The translations under genes were made by a program, and so were the position numbers. From the NCBI RefSeq assembly GCF_018991925.1, contig NW_024725489.1, forward strand, positions 7,348,785 to 7,412,784: a DNA stretch of 64,000 nt, given 5' to 3'. The DNA comes from Homarus americanus (taxonomy: Eukaryota; Arthropoda; Malacostraca; Decapoda; Nephropidae). Each line of letters begins with the position of its first letter. Positions within the stretch are counted from its first letter, which is position 1. Of the stretch, positions 35,491 to 46,568 are shown piece after piece. The notes under the pieces are model-generated. The model was not told where the DNA came from. It made no database searches and worked only from the letters and a program-made list of their open reading frames with translations.

Positions 35491-35929
35491 AAATGTGTTT
35501 ACATTCATTCAGACATTTTCGGTGTGTGTGTGTAATATCTCATTCTGTCAAACAATAAGTGTCAGATTTAAAGTTACATGCATGTATATTGCGTCTCTGT
35601 CAGCCAATTAAACATCTCGATAACATGAGCGACCTATTGTCTAGGCACGACAACAAGGTACCAGTCCACCAGATGGGTAGACGGTGTCAACATACTGTCT
35701 GTATCTGTTACTATTTAAAACGGGTTTCACTTAAAGTTACGGACATTGTTTATAGAGGAAGATGATGTTGAGAATATTTTCTAATAAAAATGCAAACGGC
35801 AATTCGATCAATATATGGTGTTCATTCGCTAGTAAATTGATCCAGGAGGTGCCTTTATCCATTGCAGCGAGCGTGTTGAACTGACGCAACACTAACAATT
35901 ACATATACACAAAGAAAGGGAGTGTTTAA

Positions 35930-36620
35930 CACACAAAAATGGACTGGCGGCGGCGAAGACCAGGGGGGGGGGAATAGTGTGTGGGAGGGAGTTTGTGGCG
36001 CGGGTTGTTAACTTCTCCACTCGCCTCAGCCTCACTACTCACTAGTGATTGTGTAGACGGTGAAGAAGGCGGGTGTGCTGCTCCACCACGGTGCTGAGTG
36101 AAGGTGAACATGACCACAGGCGGAACGTTGAAACACGAGGTGAACGATTTGCTAACATTCATCAACTATAACAAACGTTGTCATAAACTAACTTTTTACC
36201 ATCTACAATTATCGTAGTGATAGTCCACTTAATACAACAGACCCATGAAAACTGCTATAATAAAAACCTTAGTGTGTGTGTGTGTTTGTTTGTGTACGAC
36301 AACTCTGTGTTCCTCAACATGACAGTGAAGTGATACTATTCTTAATTATTACGTCACCATCAAACCTGCACAGCGCGAGCAGCACACAAGAAAACCTTCC
36401 ACGACTGTGTTACAACTTAGCAGGAGGGGCGGGCGGCGGCGTGTGGGTGGGAGGCAACTAAACACACACACACATTCTGGAGGCGGTGACCCACACAGCC
36501 CTCCACCTCAACACACCCTCTCGCCTCTACCTTGCGTGGGACAATTTTTTAAATCTGAACCTCCTCCTCCTCCCAGTCTCTTATACTGTGAAGGAGGGGG
36601 AGGTTAGGTGAGATGGTGGT
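35930..36620. promoter_or_regulatory. GC-rich block, possible promoter region
   Basis: This block is clearly richer in G+C and CpG than its surroundings (ggcggcggcgaagacc, ggcgggtgtgctgctcc, gggcgggcggcggcgtg). A short open start with a donor (ATG at 36109, ...AAACACGAG|gtgaac) lies inside. It could be the promoter or 5' exon of the candidate gene at 40787, or of a minus-strand gene. No direct evidence. Confidence 0.25.
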
Positions 36621-37555
36621 GGTGACCTACACAAACACCTCTTAACCACATTATACTGTATACGTTTAAGTGTTTAGTGTAGGGTGTATGGCAAGTATTT
36701 AACCCTCCTCACTAGTCTGGGTGTAAGTGTTAAACAAGATCACCTAAAGATTTGACACCCCAGCTTATTTCACCTGATGATTAAGCTCCGAACAATAACC
36801 AACTTAACTCATGTAATAATAGGGTAGTTGATCATCAGGTGAAATAAGATGGTGTCTAATCTTCATGTGATCCGTTAAATTACCTCTCCCCACACACCCA
36901 CATATCTTCTCCCCGATACTCTCCAGTGTATATATACTGTATATGGGTGGAGAGATCTGCTTCGTGTGAGTGTACATGAACAAGAGGATGTACTGTATAC
37001 TGGAGAGCTGTGCACACAAGACATCTTACTTACAGTACTGTACATAACTCGGTCACCCCAATTGTTGCACTTAAGAATTTTACTGACGATTCTATTCAAC
37101 TTGTAGTGGTGAGGCTGTGTCGTAGGGAGGGAGAGGGAACCTTCATCACTGGGGCATGGGCATCAAGGTCACCAGGGAGGGTAGAAGGGTAGGAAGAAGA
37201 GAAGGAGGAGGAAGTTCAGTTCAGTTAACAAATTTATTGACAAGGAAAATGTTGACCGTGACCTTGGCCTGTCCAATGCTGTACTTAAAAACATTCAAGT
37301 CAGAATCATGAACTCTGATCTTGAAGAACTGAGAAATGCAGAGAGAACTGGTAGTTGTAGCATTAGTAAATATGACAAATTTTGTGACAAGAGGAACCGG
37401 TATGGCCAGCATAAGGAAAGTACTAGAATAGGAGGAGGGGAGATGTTGATGAGGGGAGGAAGAATGAAAGAGGGAACTAAAGGAGAATGAAAAAAAGGAA
37501 GGGACGGTGATTGAAGCAAGGAAGGGAGAAAAGGACGGAAAGATGGTGAGCATAA
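36621..37555. other. Unassigned intergenic sequence
   Basis: No gene recognised. A tcatcaggtgaaataag-type segment at 36832 mirrors cttatttcacctgatgatta at 36763, forming a short inverted repeat. An A/G-rich run occupies 37420-37580. Confidence 0.4.
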
Positions 37556-37559
37556 AGAA

Positions 37560-37580
37560 TGAGAGAGAGAGAGAGAGAGA
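37560..37580. repeat. (GA)n microsatellite
   Basis: An uninterrupted GA run of about 20 bases within a purine-rich tract. Confidence 0.9.
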
Positions 37581-37616
37581 AAGACTCCTCACAATCATAA
37601 TTGTCACAAATTATTA

Positions 37617-37872
37617 CTTCCTCCCCCATCACTCCCTCTTATACCTCCTCCCCCCTCTCTCTCCTACACCACCTCCCCCCTCTCTCTCCTACACCACCTT
37701 CCCCCTCTCTCTCCTACACCACCTCCCCCCACTCTCGCCTACACCACCTCCCCCCACTCTCTCCTACACCACCTCCTCCCTCACTCCTTCCTACTCCACC
37801 ACCTCCCTCACTCCTTCCCACTCTCCTACACTACCTCCATCTCACACCTCCTCCCTCACTCTTAACTAAGCC
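37617..37872. repeat. CT-rich minisatellite
   Basis: Units of about 24-25 bp resembling ctctcctacaccacctcccc are repeated roughly ten times with decay into ctcactccttcc variants. A short related tract lies at 41290-41405. Confidence 0.9.
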
Positions 37873-37879
37873 TCCTCTG

Positions 37880-38620
37880 TAACACCTTCACTACCTGTAA
37901 TAACTGCCTCGTAACTGTTATATCTTTAATAACCCACTTCACTTGTTTTATGTTGATTAACTGTGTCTGTGTATCTCATAAACTTGGAAAAACAATTGAT
38001 TTGATCTTGAGAATAAAAATTTGGTCTGGGAAGCAAATGTCATAATAGTAAGGCAGCTAGCCAAACCAATTGTTCATCTGGTGATAAGAACACCAAACTT
38101 GGAACATATTAACTACATATCAGGGTATAGTAGTCTCTTTAAGGCTGGGAGGCACCGAGAATTCCTCCATATGTGGGGATGGGCAGTTGAAGACTGTAAT
38201 GATAAGTTAACATTACCATCAGTCACACAAGAGAACACAAAGATTCAAACAATGTACAGTACAAGAGAATCACTGAAAAATTATGGTAACTGCTGTAGAA
38301 TCTTATAAAGGAAACAGCTATGATACTGTCACATATAGTTTGGTTTTTATTTATCAATAGTGACGGTACTATGAGTCTCTGTGATGCCGAGTCATATATT
38401 GTAGACTGAGAATGAGTTAAACATACAGTAATATCCTACATGAAACACATAGGGATGAGCTGACAATTGATTATTCAATCATGAGATAACGATGGAAGAA
38501 TTTTCATGCTGGTATACACAGGTACTGGACTGTACTGTACTGGTAACAGTACTGTATGTAGTTTCTAATTAATGCATTAGTAACAGAACAATGCTAGTTA
38601 TGAGAGCACTCTACCTCACA
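37880..38620. other. Unassigned intergenic sequence
   Basis: An open frame of 95 codons (38021-38308) has no recognisable similarity or codon pattern supporting a gene. Gtactgtactgg words occur at 38530-38560. Confidence 0.4.
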
Positions 38621-38629
38621 TGAACACAG

Positions 38630-40000
38630 GCTAGAGCATTTTAGAGCTGCCTTCTGGCATTTGCAATGCCCACAGCATCCCTTTTTGCATCCACAGCTCA
38701 GTACTGTAGTTCAAAGCAGACCTTTGCTGATTCCAGAATTGTTGTCCAGTTTGGCTCACACAGTCCACCTGCAGTCATTGTCCAGCATGGGCCAACTAAC
38801 AGGTGAAGGAAGTTGTGAGGCTGCAACCTGTACCTGACCCCATGTGTGTCCACCTTGGTAGGCAGTTCACTTGGGAACATTTTCTTCTAGCTTCATTGAC
38901 ATCGGTACATGTGCTGGTGCCGTCATACATAAGTATGACAAACCTCTCAATGTTATGGACACTATCTTTTGAAAGCTGATCAGGGACAGAGGTCAGGCAC
39001 AGTAGAGCATCAGTTAGTTCAGGCAGTGCATTCCAGTTTTCTTGCCATGCCCCACAAAAGCTGACAGTGTCACAGCCTGTCAATGCGTGAAACACTGGAA
39101 GTGCAAGTGACTCTTTTTCTTCCAAGGGCAGCTGCCATGCCATGTGCAGGAAGGTAGAGGTGTTTCTTTCCTGTGCCAAAGGTAACCCAGAACTCTGACT
39201 GGACAGACACTCATAATGGCAAGGACTACCACAGCTGTGTCTACAGCATCTTCTGGTGCTGACTTTGGGATGCTTGTGTAGCATGGAGAGTAAACAAGTG
39301 TTTGCCTCTTCGTGACTTTATGACACCAGTGAGTGGAGATTATTTCAAGGTGGAAGATGCAGGACCTGTTTCCCATCTGTGGCAATGACTTTCATGTCCT
39401 GTTGCTCAAGAGCACTGATGACCGATCTTGACAGGAAATCAAAGATCTCCATGCTTCCCGTAGGAAAATCTGCCAATTTCTGGGTAAAGGTTCAGAGCCA
39501 GTCAAAAGCCTGTTGATTCCTTTCCCACACTTATCCCTAGCAGTAACCTTGAGAGAATTATGTGTCCCATACAAGGTTAAGGCATTTCACATTATGAAGT
39601 TGAGCCTTCATGTAAGGAATGAACACTTGCTGTGCATACTCATCAATGTTTTTGCAGTTGCTGGCTTCAACAGCTCCATCAATGATTATACAGCTCCCAT
39701 TATGTTTATGGGGATGTGCCTCCATTAAGCCCTCAAGATAGTCCATCAGATCACTCTTAGTACCCAGGTACAGTGCTCCAGCCTGTGACAGTGATGGTGG
39801 CCATGCTTGATTCTTGTGGCTGAAGAATTCATCTAGCCGTCCATCCTGTATATGACATGCTATGTACAGATGTGAGAAGAGCTCCAGATCACTTTTCAGC
39901 GATGCCAATTGCTGCTTGCCATTTGCTGACATCCTAGAAGTGAACTTTACAAACAATGACTGCTTGTTCCATGGGATGATCATATCATAGATTGGCTAAC
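38630..40000 (-). pseudogene. Degenerate member of an uncharacterised HALTGCDTV protein family
   Basis: Minus-strand pieces read in order: ACHIQDGRLDEFFSHKNQAW and PSLSQAGALYLGTKSDLMDY (39980-39560), then GSEPLPRNWQIFLREAWRS (39500-39420). These are followed by LALPVFHALTGCDTVSFCGA, ERFVILMYDGTSTCTDVNEA (39290-38880), and a cysteine-rich end (SCGCKKGCCGHCKCQKAAL, near 38650). I recall this order from many uncharacterised, multi-copy invertebrate proteins with HALTGCDTVS followed by a Cys-rich tail. That recall is not a database result. At least four frame changes show it is a pseudogene. Multi-copy occurrence suggests it is carried by a mobile element. An 83-bp-arm inverted repeat lies at its 5' side. 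Confidence 0.72.
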
Positions 40001-40151
40001 TTGCTCAAAAAGGTGCTCCTTCATGAAGTACAGATAAAGTCCAACTGTAGTCTCTAATTTACTCCAGTAATGATGCCATATACAAAAACTGCAACTAGTG
40101 ATGAAGAAACCACTGTAAAAGTGAAATTTTATATCGCCCAAAAAATTCATA

Positions 40152-40411
40152 GGTACAGTCTTGTTCAAGATTCTTCGAACACTGCTGGAGACAGCTGGCA
40201 ACTCAAGGCCGTTTGTTTACTATAGTACGTAGTATAATATAATACGAAACAACAAAGCCCAACCATTAAATTAAGCAATGGTTAACTAAGTAACCAATCA
40301 CCGATCACTTACATTTATTCATAATTTTTACTACGTACTATAGTAAACAAACGGCCTTGAGTTGCCAGCTGTCTCCAGCAATGTTCGAAGATTCTTGAAC
40401 GAGACTGTACC
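40152..40411. repeat. Long inverted repeat, 83-bp arms, 94-bp spacer
   Basis: Arm 40152-40234 begins ggtacagtcttgttcaag and ends actatagtacgtagta. Arm 40329-40411 is its reverse complement with only about three mismatches in 83. Sequence outside the arms does not match. The arms are long and similar enough to form a cruciform or RNA hairpin. It sits just upstream of the HALTGCDTV relic and may be the terminus of the element that carries it, or a fold-back MITE. Confidence 0.95.
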
Positions 40412-40786
40412 ATATGTTATGGCCGGTATGCATGGTGACAACCTTGAACATTAAAAAATTGTACACACAGATAATTTCAGATGTCTCCCAATCTTATTCT
40501 AAAAGTATACAGTACTTTACTCTAGTTCTCCACCAACATTATTTTTTTAGCTAAAGCATATTTGCTGTTTTAAGAAAAAAAGAGACAAATGAAAAGTGTT
40601 GATGGGTGAAGAGAGTAATTTTTTTTTAAATTTGTGCAGCAAATTTTGTGGGTTTTTTCCATAAAGAATAGTTTACAAGGACTTGGTGATAATGAGAAGC
40701 TGTAATAGAATTAAATTATGTTCACTGAATCTCAAAATCTAACATAAAACTTTACCCAAGACTATTTATACAAATTCCAGAGAATA

Positions 40787-41030
40787 ATGATAAAAGCTAA
40801 ACCCCAGGGACTATCTCTCTGTCTCTACACACTGCTGAGTCTCTTGGTACATAGTGTTGAAACTGATGATGGACTCCTGAATGACCTAACCTGGGCCCAA
40901 CAAATGGACCTCCACAACAACCAGTTAGACAGTGGAAGCAGCGAGTATAAAGACAACGAAGATTTTAAGAAGTGGGTGTTGGAAGAAGAGCATATATTAA
41001 CATCACACAGCAAGGTTCCACATCGCACAG
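40787..41030 (+). CDS. Candidate gene exon 1 (signal peptide, acidic mature part)
   Basis: It starts at ATG 40787 (MIKAKPQGLSLCLYT...). 81 codons and 1 nt are followed by a gtatat donor at 41031. A possible acceptor (aaattccag) lies 7 bases ahead of the ATG, so an upstream non-coding exon is possible. Composition and the signal sequence make chance unlikely but not excluded. Confidence 0.55.
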
Positions 41031-44000
41031 GTATATTATGTCAACTATTGTGTGTTCTAAGCTGAAATAACCCTTTTGCTGTTAAGGCATAAATGTCCAC
41101 AGACCATGAAATCTCTGAAGTATTCAACGTAAAGCAGTTTTCCTCATCTTATGTACAACTGCCAGTGTGTGTATTTGCCGAGGTATTGTGATAGTAAAGT
41201 GCATCATGGGTGATAAATGTACTGTACACTCTGCCTGTCCTATGTTTGTAACTAAGCAGACATATACTGCCACTTACCTTCCAGGACCTCACTCTCTCCC
41301 ACTTTCTTTATGCCCTCCCACACCATCCCCCTCATTCTCCTACACCACCTCCCTCACTCCCTCCTACACCATCTCCCGCACTCTCCTCCACCTACTCTCT
41401 CCCACATGTCAATATAATCTTTTTTTTTTTCTACTTTTGTGTGGCCATTACAGTACATATGAGTTACTGTATATATCTATCTTAAAATTTTATTTATCAC
41501 TCACTACTGTGTCCAGGGTTCAATCTCCAGCCTCGAACAGACGTCAGAAGAGTGTCATCAAGTGTGACCCCCACTCCCAAACGTGACAGGTTTTGACAGG
41601 TACTCTTAGTCACCTCCTGTACCAACACTGGACAACAGAGGTTATAATAGAGTATCAAACAACACACTAACTGCCCAAATGCCCAGTAAGCTGATAAGTT
41701 TTGAAATGATAAACAAATACATAATAAACAGCAGATTAGTTTGGTGAATATTTCTGGGAGATGACTGACATTATCAAGTACAGTACTTATGGTAACTGTT
41801 TAGTGATGCATCAAGGTCAGTCTATAAGCAAACCAAGAAAAAAATTATGGCTATTTGAACAAAGGTTGGGTTAGACGTTATGACTAAGAGATACAATATT
41901 TGCTGTCACACAAATCCTGACATAAAATGGCTTAACATGAACCAATTAATAACATGAAAAAATGGTTCTTACATATTGTAGTTTTCACTTATATTTGAGT
42001 TAACTTTCATAAACACTTACCGATATGGTACTAAAATTTACTGCTACAGGTATTCTAAACACTGCCGACACCCATGCAGCTACAGTCTTATGCATCTATC
42101 TACTATATTGTCCTTCCCTCACCCACCATGCTAGTAGAGGATCAAGGACACCACAAACCTTATACCGAAACTGGTGCAGGAATTGTGTCAGAGAGAGATA
42201 AAGAGAAAGTACAGTAACCAAAACCAGAGAACACTAACATGGACTTCATGACACCAATAAATTGAATGGTTAATCTCTCCTAACCCCTTCATTATGGGGA
42301 TGCCACTTTTATGTTTTATTTGCCTAATGCCATATGATTTTATTTAGCACAGAAGGGACCCTATACACAAGGGGTTAATGCTTACGAGACTTTACCATTG
42401 CCATCTTTGTTGAACATTGGCTCCAAACATCAAAATTTAGTGCCAACTTATTTTTCTCCCTTCCTGGTGATGTTACACTAAGACTGCCCTTTACTCCTTC
42501 CAGCATTAACCATTAACATCAACTTTCCCATAAACATCAGAATATACATCCGTTCCTTCCCACTCCGCATCAGACTCACTCAGTAGCACATCATCATCTG
42601 TATACGGAAGATATCATTAAGTCATTTTCATTCAATGCTAACACATTCTCTAAGTTGTAGCACATCACACCATTAATTCTCGAACATACAGTACTTCATC
42701 CATCAGTCAAACTCTCTGAATCTCAATAAACTACTGCACACCTCACACAAGGCAGTGCTTCCCATAAGACCATTGCATGCCTTACATTCAAATGTTCAAA
42801 ATCTTCTTCTGATGCTACACAGTATCTTCAGGTGTGCTGTACTGCTGAATGAACATATATTACTCAACAGTCAGTTGCAACAATAAATAACTTATTAACT
42901 AAAGTACAAGATACATATACAGTGACCCCTCGTTTAACGAACGCCTCGGTTAACGAAATTTCGGTTAACGAACTGCCTTCCATAAGGATCTTCAATTCGG
43001 TTAACGAATTTCTTACGAACCGACCTCAACATGTTTTCGCTTGCACTGGCCGGGCAACCAGCTTTAGTATCAGTCCGCCAATACATTAATCGGTTCTAGG
43101 GCTTAAATTCCTAACTATTTTAGTAAATATCAAGAAGTTTATACTATTCAATAATTTTAAAAGTTTAATATTAACTTTTTTAGTCATTTTAACAATTATT
43201 AAACATAATTGAAGGTAAAGAAACTAGTTTCTGGCGTGCCATCCAGCCTGTTAACACACCAGACAGGCGTTAGTCTCTCTCTGTTTTCAGTGGAGGTAAC
43301 ATCTTGCTTGAGACTCTTCAACTAAACGCTTTTTTTCTGTTTCCAAGCAAATTATTGGTCATTTTGAAATATATTTTACATATTGACAATATATAATGCA
43401 GTGCAGTGTTGATTTAAAGAAAATGATCTTGAAATACACCAAGAGAACTAAAATTTTATGGATGAAATGGTGCCATGGGGTGACTTCTCTTCCACCCCAA
43501 TGCCTTTTCTTCTTCCTTCTCCTCCACCCCCATTCTAATTCCCATCATCATCATCATCATCCAGGAGCCTTCTACATACACACCTCAAAGTAAGTGAACT
43601 TTTCTACCATTTTTGTTGAATTTAGGAAATTTTCGGTGAGCTGGAACCAATTACCCAAAAACCCATTGAAACAATGGTTTCGGTTAACGAACTTTTCGGT
43701 TAACGAACGACCTTCTGGAACGGATTGAGTTCGTTAACCGAGGGGTCACTGTACTACTGTATATATTATTAATTACTGTATATCTGCACACATGAATAAA
43801 ATCCTTCTGGGATACTATTAAGGATGTGTGTGTCTATGTGTGTAGGTGAATAATAATTATAAAAATAAAATAAGCGATTTCTCTTTCCCTGTAGCACAAC
43901 ACAACACACAAAGTGAAATGTGGTGGAAGGTGACAAGTCAAGATGATCCAGCAATGGATGCCGAACCAGTGTCCTGGGACGGCAAAGGCTTAGTCAACAG

Positions 44001-44070
44001 TGTGTCACCTAATCTCTTTCAAGACTATGAACTAATTCAACACACATGGAAAGAGGATGCTGTTACGTAA
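40787..44070 (+). CDS. Candidate secreted-protein gene of unknown family
   Basis: This entry is the genomic span. Exon 40787-41030 plus exon 43895-44070 give 139 aa and a TAA stop; the split codon G|CA joins cleanly between a gtatat donor and a tttccctgtag acceptor. Residues 9-23 (LSLCLYTLLSLLVHS) form a signal-peptide core with likely cleavage just after. The mature part is acidic and hydrophilic with several Trp, including DFKKWVLEEEH, EMWWKVTSQDD and EPVSWDGKG. No cysteine follows the signal peptide in this form. I do not recognise the family. Alternative exons at 41517-41589 and 44980-45038 are described separately. The candidate lies head-away from IDH3G, between two MITEs and the minisatellite region. 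Real coding is likely for the first exon and plausible for the second. Confidence 0.5.
41290..41405. repeat. CT-rich repeat tract
   Basis: Variants of ctcctacaccacctccctca are repeated, related to the tract at 37617-37872. Confidence 0.75.
41517..41589 (+). CDS. Candidate alternative exon (phase 1 in, phase 2 out)
   Basis: The acceptor is tactgtgtccag and a weak donor is gttttg at 41590. Joined to exon 1 it reads GFNLQPRTDVRRVSSSVTPT and PKRD. Reading on through the donor meets TGA after RF, so it could also be a terminal exon. Phase prevents it from being followed by exon 43895, but it fits 44980. Confidence 0.25.
41600..42917. other. Intron or intergenic sequence without recognised content
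   Basis: This lies between the candidate exons at 41517 and 43895. No transposon ends or coding signals were recognised apart from the MITE that follows. Confidence 0.4.
42920..43751 (+). mobile_element. Pogo-like MITE, family 1, copy C
   Basis: 832 bp, with TA flanks at 42918-42919 and 43752-43753. Tips read CAGTGACCCCTCGTTTAACG at the left and CAGTGACCCCTCGGTTAACG inward from the right. It is nearly identical to copy B in inverse orientation. It lies in the candidate gene's intron. Confidence 0.94.
43895..44070 (+). CDS. Candidate gene exon 2
   Basis: The acceptor is ctttccctgtag. The exon reads QHNTQSEMWWKVTSQDDPAM onward to QHTWKEDAVT and TAA at 44068. A gtaaat donor overlaps the stop (44067), so the exon may instead end at 44066 in phase 2 and continue to 44980. 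Confidence 0.45.
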
Positions 44071-44097
44071 ATGTTATTCCCCAAAAAATCTTTCTGT

Positions 44098-44190
44098 ATA
44101 CTGTACTGTGTGTAATGATATACTGTAGTGTAGTGTACTGTATTGTAGTGTAGTGAAGTGTAGTGTACTGTATTGTATTGTACTGAACTG
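44098..44190. repeat. Degenerate tactgta/tagtgtag simple repeat
   Basis: Imperfect pentamer-like runs of tactgtag, gtagtgtag and tattgtact. This is the densest local example of the tactgta words scattered across the window. Confidence 0.75.
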
Positions 44191-44979
44191 GTCATTACAG
44201 GAACATAAGGACAGAAAGATATAAGAATACAGAGACAGACATGGTTACCCAAAGTCAGGACCCACTGACATTTCGCATTTATTCTCTTTGACATAAGTGT
44301 ACTGTATCTCTCCTCAACATTGTGACAATCATCTGGGCAGATTCAAATCTTGTTGGGTTTTAAAGTCCTCTGTGTTTCTAGGAGATTAAGTACACAAACC
44401 CAATTTAAGATGTCTTCCTCGTTCAACAACATTTTTGTCTACGAATGATCTATTTAGAAATAAAGTAAAACTCACTACAATAAAACTGTGAAGTCCTACT
44501 TGTTCTGGCTTTGATATATGTAAGATAAAAAATGAGATTAAAGTTGTAAAAAAGGCACCATGTTATTTAGAGAGGGTTGTGAATCCATACATGTAATTCT
44601 GTAGATAAAAAACTTATAATGCCACATGGGGGTTGGTCAGTCCCAGGATATTGTGAACTTTAAAGCAAGTGAGGTAGGTGGGACAAGTTATCCAGGGAGC
44701 AAGATGGTTCACTTTACTGACCGTCAACGCCTGGGTCATTAGGGCCGGGAGTGAGAAAAAGGAGGAGGAAAGAATAAACTGTTGGGGAAGACCTGAATAA
44801 CAATATTAAAAACTTTAACTGGTGGTAGAGTAATAATGGTGAGGGACTTAACTGTGAGAGGGAGTGATGGGGAAGGAAGTGAGACTGTGGGGGGGAAACA
44901 TCAAGTACTAGGAATGAGTTAACATGAAGAAAGAGAGAGGTGTGTGTGTGTGTGTTGGTTCTAAATCTGGTCATCATAG

Positions 44980-45038
44980 TGGGGTAGAGACTTGCCCGAG
45001 TGAAAAAATGACATATTGCCGAGTGTATTTCTGCAATG
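44980..45038 (+). CDS. Candidate cysteine-rich exon
   Basis: Between a tcatcatag acceptor and a gtaaag donor, 59 nt read GVETCPSEKMTYCRVYFCNG in the frame left by either upstream exon (phase 2 in). Three cysteines in 16 residues suit an extracellular domain. No following exon could be fixed. If the donor is not used, the frame stops at 45116. Confidence 0.28.
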
Positions 45039-45649
45039 GTAAAGTACTGTATGTATTGTACTTATGCCAGAAATTTGATGATGCCTTAGATATATGGCAA
45101 GCAGGTACAGTGTACTAACTAAATATTATCATAGCAGGACTAAAACGTCTGCTATTGGTGGTGCAGAATATATTATTACATATAGTTTTCATAAAGCATT
45201 TCAACCTTTTAACATTAACCCAAAGAGGAGCATTTATATCAAGACAATATTTAAGTCTTAGCTACTGGTAGTGATCATTGTTAACTGTTCTGTAACTGTG
45301 CAATATTTGTATAAAGATATTTTATTACTTGTTACATTGTTTTATTGTACTGCACCTGTCCCCTACTAGAGCAACAGAGTAACATCCCTCATACCATACT
45401 GTACAGTACTAGTCTCTTATCAACCATGTACTGTAGTCTACTGCTTCCTGCACGGTCTTCCCCTCACAGCTGCTGCACCCTTCGCCCCTCTCTTCTATCT
45501 CCTTCCTCACTTTTTTTGACAGCACTTATCCTAACCTAACCTTTCACAGCACAGTCATACAGGGAACAAACAATAAGAATCAATCAGAGTACTGTCCTCA
45601 TATCTGAGGGTTGGCAACCATAGTCCTCCACTCTAAATGTTCTCAGGCT

Positions 45650-46260
45650 GTTTTTACCAATCCTCTAAGGGGGCCCAGTTTTTAATTTTATTCATCCATC
45701 TCAGTCTCTACCTTCCCCTGGCACTCCTACCCTCAACTTTGCCCATTATTTTTTCTGTTGTTATCCCCTCATCCCAAATTTTATGACCAAAGTATCTAAT
45801 TTTCCTTATTCTACAAAAATCAAGCATTTCTCTTGAAGTTTTTGCCAACCTTAATACTTCTTCATTTGTTATCCTGTCAGTGTAACAAATTCTTAACATT
45901 CACCTAAAACACCAGATTTCAAAGGCCTCTAAACTTTTCCTGGTGTCTGCTGAAAGTTGTCTAAGCTTCTGACCCATACAACAGTCTTAACATACATAGC
46001 ATTTCAGCAGCCCTTTTCTCAAATTGAAGTTAATGTCCCTTTTTATAAATTCTTTTAGATTATTAAATACTGTTTTTACTTGGCCTAATCTTGGTATGAT
46101 TTCTTTCTCACATCTCGCATCACAGTTAATCTTACTTCCCAAACACAAAATTTTCTACTTGTTTAAGTTCCTTGTTGCTTACTATAATTTTTATGATAGG
46201 ATTTATTTCCAATTTAGAAACAACCATTACTTTCAGCTTTACAATTAATAATAACTCATA
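45650..46260 (-). mobile_element. RTE-like LINE C-terminal fragment, second
   Basis: The minus strand reads KLKVMVVSKLEINP, then KELKQVENFVFG and a shifted CEKEI-type piece. It continues with LRICYTDRITNEEVLRLAKT, then IRKIRYFGHKIWDEG and MGKVEGRSARGR. This is the usual order at the end of the RT and the C-terminus of RTE-type LINEs. Frameshifts are present. It lies just downstream of the IDH3G stop, in the same orientation, and may contribute to its 3' UTR: a minus-strand AATAAA lies at 46202-46207. Confidence 0.82.
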
Positions 46261-46482
46261 AACCACATTCTTCACCTTTGTCCATGCAACAACTATTAAA
46301 TAAAATCTATTCCATGAAGAAACTATTCAAAGAAATATTGTACACTACAATTAATTCAATATACAGTATGAAAAATTTAAATAATTATGGTAAAATATAG
46401 AAAATGGCAAAACAGTAATGAAAGGGTGTACTATACACTTACAAGCTGGCAAGAGCAACAGAAGTAAAGGTAGGAGTTAACG

Positions 46483-46568
46483 TTACCACTTGTTCTCCTT
46501 GGTGCTGGCCTGGATCACCTGAATAATGTTCTGAACAACATCCAGACTAGTTGCTTGTCCGCCTAAAT
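46483..46568 (-). CDS. IDH3G: IDH3G terminal exon 9
   Basis: The acceptor is tgtacacag. It reads [27 protein letters not shown] then TAA (46483-46485). The GGxATS-DVVQ-II pattern matches the C-terminus of IDH3 beta/gamma subunits. Confidence 0.93.

Noticed and set aside
33313..35508. Very long open frames (up to 512 codons) on the minus strand
   Set aside because: They follow directly from a 26-bp tandem unit with no stop in any minus frame; all frames give the same repeating peptide. Not reported as genes.
36109..36141. Short ATG exon (MTTGGTLKHE) before a gtgaac donor
   Set aside because: Ten codons without homology or a proven partner exon; too weak to list as a gene.
38021..38308. 95-codon plus-strand frame
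   Set aside because: No signal, domain or splice context; likely chance.
43396..43593. 65-codon frame identical at 19311-19508
   Set aside because: It lies inside MITE copies B and C; identity follows from the recent element duplication, and the frame is not maintained in copies A and D.
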